Of a stretch of 64,000 nucleotides of DNA, positions 8,382 through 16,283 are shown in pieces (the first letter of the stretch is position 1; every line of letters begins with the position of its first letter). The stretch is from Qipengyuania profundimaris (GTDB taxonomy: Bacteria; Pseudomonadota; Alphaproteobacteria; Sphingomonadales; Sphingomonadaceae). Under the pieces are notes generated by a model that saw only the letters and a program-made list of their open reading frames with translations, searched no databases and had not been told where the DNA came from. Position numbers and translations under genes: made by a program. The stretch lies in contig NZ_JAVAIM010000001.1 of assembly GCF_030717945.1 (NCBI RefSeq), positions 433,131 through 497,130 on the forward strand. The letters run 5' to 3'.

Positions 8382-8636
8382 ATGGGTCTTCTCATCCTGA
8401 TCGTCGTCGGTGCCATCCTCGGATGGTTGGCGACCATCGTTCTCAGGATCGAAGACGGCCGCACCATTGCGATGAACGCAGGTGTCGGCGTCCTCGGATC
8501 ACTGCTCGCCGGCCTCGTTGCCAGCGGCGGATCCGTGGTCGGCGCGGTCAGCGGCATCGCCCTGTTGTGGGCCGTTGTCGGAGCTGCCGTTGCAATCGGC
8601 ATTTTCAATTTCGTGCGCCAACGCGCCTATCATTGA
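8382..8636 (+). CDS. GlsB/YeaQ/YmgE family stress-response membrane protein
   Basis: The 84-residue product is almost entirely membrane-embedded, with three hydrophobic, glycine-rich segments. It starts with MGLLILIVVGAILGWL, the hallmark of the transglycosylase-associated (YeaQ/GlsB) family, and ends in a short basic tail (RQRAYH). Members are small inner-membrane proteins induced by stress and stationary phase; biochemical function is unclear. An EcfG-like promoter lies about 40 bases upstream of the ATG. A small lipoprotein gene follows 74 bases later and may be co-expressed. Confidence 0.85.
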   Translation: MGLLILIVVGAILGWLATIVLRIEDGRTIAMNAGVGVLGSLLAGLVASGGSVVGAVSGIALLWAVVGAAVAIGIFNFVRQRAYH

Positions 8637-8710
8637 ACGATAGACTGCAATCGTACCACGAAAGGAGCTGTCGCATGCTGCAGCGGCTCGCCAATACAAG
8701 GGGAATAAAC

Positions 8711-8962
8711 ATGAAGTTCAACAAATTCTCGATCGTCGCTTCGGCCGCCGCGCTGAGCCTTGGCCTCGCGGCTTGCGATGGCCCGCAGGAAAACGCGATG
8801 GAAGCAGAAGCGGAGCAGATGGAAGACAATCGTGACGCGATGGTCAACGACATGGAAGCTTCGGGTGAAATCACCGACGAACAGGCCGACGCCATGGACG
8901 ATCAGACCGACGCCATGGAAGAAAGCATGGAAGAAACCGCTGACGACATGGACACGCCGTAA
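8711..8962 (+). CDS. Small acidic, Met-rich lipoprotein of unknown function
   Basis: I do not recognise this 83-residue protein. It has a clear lipoprotein signal (MKFNKFSIVASAAALSLGLAAC, shown here only to mark the lipobox; Cys 22). The mature part is about 60 residues, dominated by Asp, Glu, Ala and Met, with repeated xDAM/xDM units spaced as in an amphipathic helix or coiled coil. There is no basic cluster and no further cysteine. Start 8711 has AGGGGA seven bases upstream. An in-frame ATG at 8675 has an even better AAAGGAG but would put 12 extra residues before the signal. It is followed by a strong terminator (8993) and is probably periplasm-facing. Confidence 0.7.
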   Translation: MKFNKFSIVASAAALSLGLAACDGPQENAMEAEAEQMEDNRDAMVNDMEASGEITDEQADAMDDQTDAMEESMEETADDMDTP

Positions 8963-8992
8963 GCGTCCATCTCAGCGTCACGCTGATCAAGG

Positions 8993-9022
8993 GGGGCCGG
9001 AGCGATCCGGCGCCCCTTTTTT
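8993..9022 (+). terminator. Rho-independent terminator
   Basis: GGGG-CCGGA / TCCGG-(CG bulge)-CCCC with a GCGA loop is followed by six T's. It ends the transcript of the small lipoprotein gene and lies between that gene and convergent phhA. Confidence 0.85.
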
Positions 9023-9051
9023 GCTGCATGAAGTGGCTGTCTCGCCTTGCG

Positions 9052-10008
9052 TCAGACCGCGTCGGCACCGCTCCCGCGCCCGCCGCGTAGCGTATATTCC
9101 AGCGTGCCTTCGTTGACCACGTAATCGACGTCGATCACCGCCGTATTGGCATAGGTGAAGCCCGGGCCCAGGCTGCGATAGAGCTTGTCGAAATCGCGTT
9201 CCACCGTCTGGCGGTAGAGATCCTCGAAGCTCTCGATCACGAAATAGGTCGGCTGCAGATCGCTGATCACGTAATCGGTGCGCATGACGCGGTCGACGTT
9301 GAGCATGATGCGGTTGGGGCTCTGCGCCTCGGTCGCATAGACCACTTCCGTCGGGCCGGAGAGAATACCGGCACCATAGGCGCGGATATCGCCCGGCGCC
9401 TCCAGCAGCAGCCCGAATTCGACCGTGTACCAGTACAACGCGCCCAGCGCCTTCAGTCGGTTGTAGCGCATCGCCTTCCATCCGGCGCGGCCATATTCCT
9501 GCATGTAATCGGCATAGACCGGATCGGTCAGCATCGGCACATGACCGAAGACGTCGTGGAAGACGTCCGGCTCCTGGATGTAGTCGAAAGTCTCGCGCGT
9601 CCGAATGAAGTTGCCGGCCGGGAAGCGGCGATTGGCGAGGTGCCAGAAGAAAACGTGATCGGGGATCAGCATCGGCACTGGCACCACGCTCCAGCCGGTG
9701 AGCTTGTCCAGCTCCTCGCTCAGCGTGCCGAATTCGGGCACACCGCCACGGCCGAGATCGAGCTTTTCGGTGCCTTCCATGAAGGCCGACGCCGCGCGGC
9801 CGGGCAGCACCTTCATCTGGCGCGCGAAGAGATCGTCCCAGATCGCATCGTCTTCGCTGTCGTATTCGGTCTGCTTCGGCTCCAGCCAGTCCTCGCCGAC
9901 GTGCTCGGGCCGTTTTAGCGGAGCGGTGAATACATCTGCCGGAAGGTGCGGCAGCCGGCTAAAGTCCTGGTCGGAATCGGCCTGTGCGCTATCTGTAAGT
10001 GTTGCCAT
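9052..10008 (-). CDS. phhA: Phenylalanine 4-monooxygenase
   Basis: The 318-residue product is a single-domain bacterial aromatic amino acid hydroxylase. It converts phenylalanine to tyrosine using O2, tetrahydropterin and non-haem Fe(II). The iron ligands are visible: both histidines in HDVFGH (about residues 150 and 155) and the glutamate in the WYTVEFG segment downstream. No regulatory ACT domain is present, as usual in bacteria. Start ATG 10008 (MATLTDSAQADS) was chosen because the upstream open frame is Arg/Pro-rich shadow sequence. It is divergent from ppk2 with 59 bases between starts. No pterin dehydratase (phhB) is adjacent. Confidence 0.95.
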   Translation of the reverse strand: MATLTDSAQADSDQDFSRLPHLPADVFTAPLKRPEHVGEDWLEPKQTEYDSEDDAIWDDLFARQMKVLPGRAASAFMEGTEKLDLGRGGVPEFGTLSEELDKLTGWSVVPVPMLIPDHVFFWHLANRRFPAGNFIRTRETFDYIQEPDVFHDVFGHVPMLTDPVYADYMQEYGRAGWKAMRYNRLKALGALYWYTVEFGLLLEAPGDIRAYGAGILSGPTEVVYATEAQSPNRIMLNVDRVMRTDYVISDLQPTYFVIESFEDLYRQTVERDFDKLYRSLGPGFTYANTAVIDVDYVVNEGTLEYTLRGGRGSGADAV

Positions 10009-10067
10009 ATCGTTACCGGTGATACTGGGTTTGCGTCCTTTGTTCAAACGAAGCCGGAGATCGCCAG

Positions 10068-10838
10068 ATGAAACGCAAGCAATACGAAGCCGCGCTCGAC
10101 CCGATGGAGGAAGAGCTCGTCGGCATGGCCCGCTGGGCGCGCACGACCGGGCAGCGCATCGTGGTGCTGTTCGAGGGCCGCGACACGGCAGGCAAGGGCG
10201 GCGCAATCAAGGCGGTTCGCGAACGGCTCAATCCGCGCCAGTGCCGCGTGGTCGCGTTGTCCAAGCCCACCGAGGCCGAGCAGACGCAGTGGTATTTCCA
10301 GCGCTATGCCCAGCACCTGCCCAGCGCAGGCGAGATCGTCCTGTTCGACCGCAGCTGGTACAATCGCGCCGGGGTGGAGCAAGTGATGGGCTATGCCTCG
10401 CAGGCCGAGGTCGATGCATTTCTGGAACAGGCGCCGGTGTTCGAAAAGATGCTGATCGACGACGGCATCCTGCTGTTCAAATACTGGCTGACCACCGATC
10501 AGGTGCAGCAGGAAGAGCGCCTGCGCGAACGACTCGAAGATCCGCTGAAGCGGTGGAAGCTGTCGCCGATCGATCTCGCCGCGCGCGCAAAATACGATGC
10601 CTATACGGCGGCGCGCGAGGCCATGCTGGCCGCGACGCATACCGAGCATGCGCCCTGGACGCTGGTGAATTTCAACGACCAGAAACGCGGCCGGCTGACG
10701 CTGGTGCGTGACCTGCTCGACCGCCTGCCCGACACACATGTCGATCCGCCCGCGATCGATTTTCCCGGGCTGGGCCGCGATCCCTCCGCAGAAAGCTACT
10801 CGGTGCTGGAGCCGATCGCGCCCTATCCGCTCGACTAG
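10068..10838 (+). CDS. ppk2: Polyphosphate kinase 2 family protein
   Basis: The 256-residue product is a single-domain PPK2. It transfers phosphate between polyphosphate and nucleotides, usually favouring (d)NDP/NMP phosphorylation at the expense of polyphosphate. The P-loop FEGRDTAGKGG is at about residues 35-45, followed by the acidic FDRSWYNR (Walker B/lid) segment and the KYWL motif, all conserved in the family. Whether it acts on NDPs (class I) or NMPs (class II) cannot be decided from motifs alone. Its stop codon overlaps that of the convergent dehydratase gene in a shared CTAG. Confidence 0.93.
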   Translation: MKRKQYEAALDPMEEELVGMARWARTTGQRIVVLFEGRDTAGKGGAIKAVRERLNPRQCRVVALSKPTEAEQTQWYFQRYAQHLPSAGEIVLFDRSWYNRAGVEQVMGYASQAEVDAFLEQAPVFEKMLIDDGILLFKYWLTTDQVQQEERLRERLEDPLKRWKLSPIDLAARAKYDAYTAAREAMLAATHTEHAPWTLVNFNDQKRGRLTLVRDLLDRLPDTHVDPPAIDFPGLGRDPSAESYSVLEPIAPYPLD

Positions 10839-11704
10839 GTGAGGCTGGCGCGGGCCTTCAAGCATTCGCGCCCGTCGGCAGCGATCGCGGCGAGTTCGAT
10901 GCCCGCCTCACCCTGCCGCAGCGCCAGATGGAGCGGCTCGTCGGCAATGGCCGGGCTGATCGCGCGGAAGCCGAAGCTGGCGAGGCGATTGTCGCCGAAC
11001 TCGCGCGCCGCCAGTTGCAGCAACAGGCTCGCCATCAGCGGCCCATGCACCACCAGCCCGCGATACCGCTCCACATCGCGCGCATAGGGCGCATCGTAAT
11101 GGATGCGGTGGGTGTTGAAGGTCAGCGCCGAATAGCGGAACAGCAAGCGGGGATCTGGCACCAGCGTATGATGCGTGTCCCAATCCGCTGGGTCGAATTG
11201 ATCGACTGTCGCGGGCGGCGGGCTGAGCGGAGCATCGCTTGCGGCCGCCTCGCGATAGACCAGCGTCTGTCGCTCGGTAACTGCCAGCGCGCCGTCGGCA
11301 CTGGTGCGGTGATCGACGTCGACGAAGACGAGAGTGCCGCTGCGGCCCGATTTCTCCTCGATCGATGCGATCCGGGACACGCGTTCGATTTGCGCGCCAA
11401 TGACCAAGGGCGCATGGAACTGCATCTTGCTCGCCGCCCACATCCGGCGCGGGAGCGGCACCGGCGGGAAAAAACTGTCGGCCCTGTCGTTGCGCTCGGG
11501 GTGACCGTCCTCGCCCAAGGCCGCGGACGGTGCATCGGGTGTGCACAGGCACAGGTGGATCCCCTGTGGCATAGCACCGGCGTCAGGAGCCGCAAGGTCG
11601 AAGGTGCCCGCCCAGCGGGCCGCTAGCGCCGGGTCGAGCAGGTCGTGCGAGACCTGCTCGCGACCCAGCCAGCCGGACCAGTCATGCGTGGCGGCGTCGC
11701 CCAT
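10835..11704 (-). CDS. MaoC/hot-dog acyl-CoA hydratase (mesaconyl-C4-CoA hydratase-like)
   Basis: The 289-residue product looks like a double hot-dog protein of the FAS1-like dehydratase/MaoC group. Its C-terminal half contains FNTHRIHYDAPYAR, the MaoC active-site strand (Asp and His), followed by GLVVHGPLMASLL. The N-terminal half has the degenerate partner fold. Relatives hydrate mesaconyl-C4-CoA or itaconyl-CoA-type enoyl-CoAs. It is the last gene of a minus-strand operon with thiolase, CoA-transferase and acyl-CoA dehydrogenase genes, and its ATG overlaps the thiolase stop by one base. The hydration step fits that set; the exact substrate is unknown. Confidence 0.8.
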   Translation of the reverse strand: MGDAATHDWSGWLGREQVSHDLLDPALAARWAGTFDLAAPDAGAMPQGIHLCLCTPDAPSAALGEDGHPERNDRADSFFPPVPLPRRMWAASKMQFHAPLVIGAQIERVSRIASIEEKSGRSGTLVFVDVDHRTSADGALAVTERQTLVYREAAASDAPLSPPPATVDQFDPADWDTHHTLVPDPRLLFRYSALTFNTHRIHYDAPYARDVERYRGLVVHGPLMASLLLQLAAREFGDNRLASFGFRAISPAIADEPLHLALRQGEAGIELAAIAADGRECLKARASLT

Positions 11705-12948
11705 CAGGCAGCGCGTTCGAAGATGGCCGCCATGCCTTGTCCGCCGCCGATGCACATGGTCTCGAGACCATAACGGACTTCGCGGCGCTGCATCTCGTGC
11801 GCCATGTCGGCGAGGATGCGGATGCCGGTCGCGCCGATCGGATGGCCGAGCGAGATGCCGGACCCGTTGACGTTGACGATTTCGCGGCGGCTATCGTCCT
11901 CGGCAAAACCCCAGCCATTCAGCACGGCGAGTGCCTGCGGCGCGAAAGCTTCGTTCAATTCGATGAGGCCAATGTCGTCCCAGTTCATGCCGGTGCGTTC
12001 GAACAGCTTCTCGACCGCCGGCACCGGGCCGATGCCCATGCGGCTGGGGTCGCAACCCGCCGCGCTCCAGCTGTTGAACCACAGGATCGGTTCGAGGCCG
12101 AGTTCCTCGACCTTGTTCTCCGCCACCACGAGGCAGGCCGCCGCGGCGTCATTCTGCTGGCTGGCGTTGCCTGCCGTCACGATGGCATCGGGATCGCGCT
12201 TCAGATCGATCGCGCGCAATTTGCCCAGCGTCTCCATGTCGGCATCGGCGCGGAAGCCTTCGTCTTTGGCGAAGACGACCGGATCGCCGCGGCGCTGCGG
12301 AATCTCGACCGGTACCAGCTGCTCGTCGAACTTGCCCTCCTCCCAGGCCTTGGCGGCGTTCTGGTGGCTGCGTACGGCAAACGCATCGGAGGCCTCGCGC
12401 GAAATATCGTAATCCTTGGCGAGATTTTCCGCCGTTTCGATCATGCCGGTGATGACGCCGAAGCGCTCGATCGGCTGGCTCATCAGGCGCCCGCGCGTCA
12501 GGCGGTCCCACAGCACCATGTCGCCCATGCGCGCGCCCATGCGGGCCTTGGTGGTATAGTGCTCGACATTGGACATGCTTTCGACGCCGCCCGCCAGCAC
12601 GCAATCGGCGACGCCGGTCTGCACCATCATCGCTGCCGTCGCGACGGCCTGCAGGCCGGAGCCGCAGCGCCGGTCGAGCTGGAAGCCGGGCACTTCGATC
12701 GGATAGCCTGCCGCCAGCCAGCTCCAGCGCCCGATGGCCGGTGCCTCGCCGCTGCCGTATCCCTGGCTGAAGACGACATCGTCCACGCGCATCGGATCGA
12801 CACCGCTGCGCTCGACCAGCGCCTTGATGATGATCGCGCCGAGCTCGCCTGCCTCCAGCGGGGAGAGCGTGCCGAGGAACTTGCCCACCGGCGTGCGCAG
12901 CGGCTTGCAGATGGCGACGCGGCGGAGGGACTGGCTGGGTGACGTCAT
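11704..12948 (-). CDS. Acetyl-CoA C-acyltransferase (thiolase)
   Basis: The 414-residue product is a classic thiolase. The acyl-accepting cysteine is C95 in DRRCGSG. The C-terminal half has the NVNGSGISLGHPIGATG histidine loop and the second cysteine in MCIGGGQG. Thiolases cleave 3-ketoacyl-CoA with CoA (degradation) or condense acetyl units (synthesis); the operon context with an acyl-CoA dehydrogenase and hydratase favours degradation. Its ATG overlaps the stop of the CoA-transferase gene (ATGA), so translation is coupled. Which 3-ketoacyl-CoA it uses is not visible. Confidence 0.93.
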   Translation of the reverse strand: MTSPSQSLRRVAICKPLRTPVGKFLGTLSPLEAGELGAIIIKALVERSGVDPMRVDDVVFSQGYGSGEAPAIGRWSWLAAGYPIEVPGFQLDRRCGSGLQAVATAAMMVQTGVADCVLAGGVESMSNVEHYTTKARMGARMGDMVLWDRLTRGRLMSQPIERFGVITGMIETAENLAKDYDISREASDAFAVRSHQNAAKAWEEGKFDEQLVPVEIPQRRGDPVVFAKDEGFRADADMETLGKLRAIDLKRDPDAIVTAGNASQQNDAAAACLVVAENKVEELGLEPILWFNSWSAAGCDPSRMGIGPVPAVEKLFERTGMNWDDIGLIELNEAFAPQALAVLNGWGFAEDDSRREIVNVNGSGISLGHPIGATGIRILADMAHEMQRREVRYGLETMCIGGGQGMAAIFERAA

Positions 12949-14201
12949 GGCATAATCCTGGTTTTCGAGTAGTCGTGGGCTTCGTCGCTCGGGGCGGCAA
13001 TACCGCTGTCGATCAGTTTGCCGATGGCCCCGGAGGACAGGCGGAGCGTGTCGGCGAGCACCTGTTCGGTATGTTCGCCCAGATAGGGCGCGCGCTGCGG
13101 CTCGCCGCGCGGTTTGTCGGGCATATTGGCGAAGCTGCGGGCGACCGGATAATCGAAACCGCTGGGATTGTCCGGCGTGCGCCCGAACAGCGGATTGTCG
13201 CCGACCAACTGCGGGTCCTGCGCCGCTTCGTAAGGCGTGCGGTAGCGTTCGTAGGTCGTGCCTGCCGCCGCCATGCGCTTTTCGAGCTCGGCATAATCGT
13301 GCTGGCCGGCAACGGACTGGAACAGGCCGAGCAGCCGGTCACGGTGCTGGAAGCGCGGCGTGTCGCCAGCGGCGAAGCGCACACCGAGCTCTGCCTCGAG
13401 CGCGGCGATTTCGTCGGAAAGTCCGAAGGCCTCGACGATGCCGTGCCATTGCTTGGCGGTCAGCGCCGCGACCATGAAACGTACGCCATCGCGCGTAATC
13501 ATGTCGCTGCCGAATGCGCCCCAGATGGCGTTGCCGAGCCGCTCCCGGTCGCCGCCGCGGAACAGCATTTCCGCGATCGTGCCGCTATTGGCGAGCGTGC
13601 CGATGGCGACGTCGCCCAGCGGCACGCGGATTTCCGCGCCTTCGCCGGTGGCGTCACGGTGGCGCAGCGCCGCGAGCAGGGTGAAGGCGCAGTAGGCGCC
13701 GGTGAGAAAGTCCCAGGCCGGCACCAACTGATTGACTGGGGGCGCGGTCTCTGGATCCCAGTCTGCGGGTCCGGTCATCAGCGGATAGCCGCTGGCGGCA
13801 TTGACGGTGAAATCCATCGCTTGGCGCCCGTCGTGCCAGCCCATGATACGGACGGAGATCATATCCTCGCGTGCTTTCGCCATGGCGGCGTGGCTGAGGA
13901 AGCTTCTCTCCGGCAAATTGGTGACGCACTGGCCCACGGCGTTGGCAAGCTCGACGCACAGCTCCCGCCCCTCGCCGCTGCGCAAGTCCAGCGCGACCGA
14001 TTTCTTCGCGCGGTTGAGGTTCTCCCACGCGAGCGAACGGCCGTTGTCCGCCAGCATGTAGCGATCGTAATCGAGCCCGCCTTCCTTGTGGTCGACGCGA
14101 ATGACCTCGGCCCCGAACTGCCCGCAGTACAGGCCGACCGTCGGCGAGGCGACGAAGCTGGAGACTTCGAGGACGGAGAGGCCGGAGAGGAAGTCGTACA
14201 T
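12945..14201 (-). CDS. Class III (CaiB/BaiF) CoA-transferase
   Basis: The 418-residue product matches family III CoA-transferases, which move CoA between carboxylic acids through an aspartyl-CoA thioester. The N terminus (LSVLEVSSFVASP, FGAEVIRVDHKEGGLDYDR) and the WENLNRAKKSVALDL segment are family landmarks. The probable catalytic aspartate is D164 in VPAWDFLTGAY. It would activate the free acid that the neighbouring acyl-CoA dehydrogenase, hydratase and thiolase then degrade. Start 14201 is directly upstream of the conserved N terminus. A 77-nt palindromic repeat (14250-14326) separates it from the acyl-CoA dehydrogenase gene upstream. Confidence 0.92.
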   Translation of the reverse strand: MYDFLSGLSVLEVSSFVASPTVGLYCGQFGAEVIRVDHKEGGLDYDRYMLADNGRSLAWENLNRAKKSVALDLRSGEGRELCVELANAVGQCVTNLPERSFLSHAAMAKAREDMISVRIMGWHDGRQAMDFTVNAASGYPLMTGPADWDPETAPPVNQLVPAWDFLTGAYCAFTLLAALRHRDATGEGAEIRVPLGDVAIGTLANSGTIAEMLFRGGDRERLGNAIWGAFGSDMITRDGVRFMVAALTAKQWHGIVEAFGLSDEIAALEAELGVRFAAGDTPRFQHRDRLLGLFQSVAGQHDYAELEKRMAAAGTTYERYRTPYEAAQDPQLVGDNPLFGRTPDNPSGFDYPVARSFANMPDKPRGEPQRAPYLGEHTEQVLADTLRLSSGAIGKLIDSGIAAPSDEAHDYSKTRIMP

Positions 14202-14249
14202 GGGAGAGTCCTTGTTGCGTGCGGGCTGGACATCCGTCCAGCCCTTGCT

Positions 14250-14326
14250 GTTCCATCCCGCTCCCCCACCCGGCCACCCACGCCACGGTATTTTATGGGT
14301 GGCCGGGTGGGGGAGCGGGACGGAAC
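14250..14326. repeat. Palindromic repeat element, copy 1 of 2
   Basis: Arms of 31 nt (14250-14280 and 14296-14326) pair with a single mismatch and enclose a 15-nt loop ending CACGGTATTTTA. The element lies between the acyl-CoA dehydrogenase gene and the CoA-transferase gene inside a minus-strand operon. A second copy is at 24156-24234: the loops differ at one position, and three base pairs in the arms have changed on both sides so pairing is kept. It has no T-tract, so it is not an ordinary terminator. It is probably an extragenic palindrome that folds in RNA or single-stranded DNA. Confidence 0.85.
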
Positions 14327-14349
14327 AGCCGAGCCGTCAGCCAAGCCGA

Positions 14350-15540
14350 TCAGACACTATTCGCGAAATCCCGCATCATGTGCTTGGCGATCTGGAGCTG
14401 GAGGATCTGCGTCGTGCCCTCATAGATGCGGTAGATGCGCGCATCGCGGAAGAAGCGCTCGGCATCGTATTCGGCGAGATACCCAGCGCCGCCATAGACC
14501 TGCACCACCCGGTCGACCACGCGGCCGCACATCTCGCTGGCGAAAACCTTGAAGGCGGCGGCGTGCTTCACCGTATTCTCGCCGCGATCGACGCGCGCGG
14601 TGACGTCCGCCATCATCGCTTCGGCGGCGTAAATCTCGGTCCAGCTTTCGGACAGCATCTGCTGGATCAGCTGAAAGTTCGCGATCGGTTCGCCGAAGGC
14701 CTTGCGCTCATTGGCATAGCGGACCGCACTGTCGAGCGCGCGGCGGGCATAGCCGGTGCTCGCCGCGCCGACCGAGATACGCCCGTTGTCGAGGCTCATC
14801 ATGGCGAAGCGGAAGCCCTGGCCGGTTTCCCCGCCGAGCAGGGCGTCGCCCGGCACATGAACATCGTCGAGCATGATGTCGGCGATGTGGCTGCCCGACT
14901 GGCCCATCTTCTTGTCCGGGCTGCCGACCGATACGCCGGGCGCGTCCATCGGCACGATGAAGGCGCTGACATGCGCGTTCTTGGGCTGCGCATCCTTTTC
15001 GGTCCGCGCCATAATCAGGCCGACATCGGCGTAGGGCGCGTTGGTGATGTAGCGCTTGGTGCCGTTGAGGATCCAGCCGTTGCCGTCGGGATCGGGCTTG
15101 GCGAAGGTCGCCATGGCCGCGCTGTCGGACCCGCTACCGGGCTCGGTCAGACCGAAGCAGGCGATCGCGCCTTCGGCGATCTTCGGCCACCATTCGGCCT
15201 TCTGCGCATCGGTACCACCGTTCTTGATCGCAGAATTGAACATGCCGACGTTGATCGAGAAGATGCTGCGGAAAGCAGGCGCGGCATAGGCCATGGTCTG
15301 CACGACCTTGGCATATTGCGTGACGTTGAGGCCCGCGCCACCATAGTCCTCCGGCACGGTGAGGCCGAACAGCCCCATCTCCTTCATCTCGTCGATGATC
15401 ACCGGCGGCAAAGCATCGTTTTCGATGACGTCTTTCTCTGCCGGGATCAGCCGCTCGCGCACATAGCGGTCGAGCTGTTCGAGGAACTGGTCGAAGGTGT
15501 CCGGGTCCATCCCGGGGTTGTCGGCTGCTGCTACGGTCAC
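14350..15540 (-). CDS. Acyl-CoA dehydrogenase
   Basis: The product is an FAD-dependent flavoprotein of about 396 residues that introduces a 2,3-double bond into acyl-CoA. It has the ACAD landmarks: FGLTVPEDYGG, CFGLTEPGSGSD, NGTKRYITNA and ERKAFGEP. The probable catalytic glutamate is in IYEGTTQ near the C terminus, the usual ACAD position, unlike the isovaleryl enzyme at 56872. Start: a GTG at 15540 overlaps the stop of the upstream small lipoprotein gene (GTGA) and has GGAG 11 bases upstream. ATG 15510 (MDPDTFDQF) is the alternative and has no ribosome binding site. It leads the acyl-CoA catabolic genes downstream; the substrate is unknown. Confidence 0.9.
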   Translation of the reverse strand: MTVAAADNPGMDPDTFDQFLEQLDRYVRERLIPAEKDVIENDALPPVIIDEMKEMGLFGLTVPEDYGGAGLNVTQYAKVVQTMAYAAPAFRSIFSINVGMFNSAIKNGGTDAQKAEWWPKIAEGAIACFGLTEPGSGSDSAAMATFAKPDPDGNGWILNGTKRYITNAPYADVGLIMARTEKDAQPKNAHVSAFIVPMDAPGVSVGSPDKKMGQSGSHIADIMLDDVHVPGDALLGGETGQGFRFAMMSLDNGRISVGAASTGYARRALDSAVRYANERKAFGEPIANFQLIQQMLSESWTEIYAAEAMMADVTARVDRGENTVKHAAAFKVFASEMCGRVVDRVVQVYGGAGYLAEYDAERFFRDARIYRIYEGTTQILQLQIAKHMMRDFANSV

Positions 15541-15752
15541 TGGGTCGGGGTCTCCTGCGGTGTGTCTGCCGTTTCGGTATCGGCCTCCTCGCCCAAGGCT
15601 TCGGGCGGCAGGCGGCGCTCGTCGATCATCGAGGCTGCGTCGTCGAGCGCTTCGGCCTCGCTGGCGGATATCGCCCGCAAGTCCTGCGGCTCGTTGTTTG
15701 AGCAAGCGGTCAGGGCGGCGGTGCTGCAAAGCGCGAGGGCGAGTCGGATCAT
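15537..15752 (-). CDS. Small acidic lipoprotein, first gene of the acyl-CoA operon
   Basis: I do not recognise this 71-residue protein. The N terminus is a lipoprotein signal with lipobox LTAC (Cys 17). The mature part is only about 54 residues, acidic, and ends in a Thr/Pro/Glu-rich tail, so it is probably disordered. Its TGA overlaps the GTG of the acyl-CoA dehydrogenase gene, so the two are translationally coupled. A GTTACGTAAC palindrome lies 40 bases upstream of its ATG and may control the operon. No function can be proposed. Confidence 0.6.
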   Translation of the reverse strand: MIRLALALCSTAALTACSNNEPQDLRAISASEAEALDDAASMIDERRLPPEALGEEADTETADTPQETPTQ

Positions 15753-15791
15753 ACCGCAGCTTTAGCTGCTCGGGGGCGACATGCGAAGAAC

Positions 15792-15801
15792 GTTACGTAA
15801 C
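15792..15801. promoter_or_regulatory. GTTACGTAAC palindrome upstream of the acyl-CoA operon
   Basis: This perfect 10-bp palindrome lies 40 bases upstream of the first gene of the minus-strand operon (small lipoprotein, acyl-CoA dehydrogenase, CoA-transferase, thiolase, hydratase). TTACGTAA-cored sites are common for TetR-type repressors of acyl-CoA genes. It is short, so chance occurrence is possible. Confidence 0.4.
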
Positions 15802-15810
15802 TCCGGCCTG

Positions 15811-15838
15811 GCGGGGGTACGGCGTGCCACACCCCCGC
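15811..15838. terminator. GC-rich stem-loop downstream of the 103-aa lipoprotein gene
   Basis: GCGGGGGT / ACCCCCGC is a perfect 8-bp stem with a 12-nt loop, nine bases past the stop of the minus-strand lipoprotein gene at 15848. There is no U-tract on either strand, so it would be a weak or Rho-assisted terminator. Confidence 0.4.
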
Positions 15839-15847
15839 GCCGAAAGC

Positions 15848-16159
15848 TCAATTTTCGAAGTCGTCTTCGCTCATCGCATCCATGGCGGCTTCGGCGGTGG
15901 CAGCGGCATTGTCGCCCGCTTCCTGTACCGATGCGGCTTCCGCTTCGGCGGCGTCACCATCGCCGGCGGTGGTGACGGGAGCGGGGTCGGATTCCATGGC
16001 GGCCGGGTCTTCCACCGGCTCTTCATCGACGCCTTGCAGCGCTTCGTCGGCGGGAATTTCGACCGTGTCGGCTTCGGCTTCGGTCGATGCGTCTTCGGAA
16101 CTGCCGCAGGCGGCAAGGGCGAAAGTGGCGGTCGCAGCCAAGGCGATGCGCAGGTTCAT
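15848..16159 (-). CDS. Acidic, low-complexity lipoprotein of unknown function
   Basis: The 103-residue product has a lipoprotein signal ending in LAAC (Cys 18). The remaining 85 residues are dominated by Ala, Glu, Asp and Ser with scattered Val and Pro, without Cys, Trp or His, and are probably disordered. Start 16159 has GAGGAG upstream. It is divergent from recQ with 124 bases between. I do not recognise the family. It is one of three short acidic lipoproteins in this part of the window (see also 8711 and 15537). Confidence 0.65.
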   Translation of the reverse strand: MNLRIALAATATFALAACGSSEDASTEAEADTVEIPADEALQGVDEEPVEDPAAMESDPAPVTTAGDGDAAEAEAASVQEAGDNAAATAEAAMDAMSEDDFEN

Positions 16160-16283
16160 GGTGGTGTCTCCTCTAAGAAGCGTTGGAAGTCGCAGGGTGT
16201 TAAGCGCGACTCCCGCATACGGAGCAAGGGGAAAATGCCCGCGCGCCGGTTGCGCCGGAAGCCGCAGGCAGCGATCAGGGGAT

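Noticed and set aside
8675..8710. ATG 8675 as the start of the small Met-rich lipoprotein
   Set aside because: It has a good AAAGGAG, but the extra 12 residues would precede a complete lipoprotein signal starting at 8711; kept only as an alternative.
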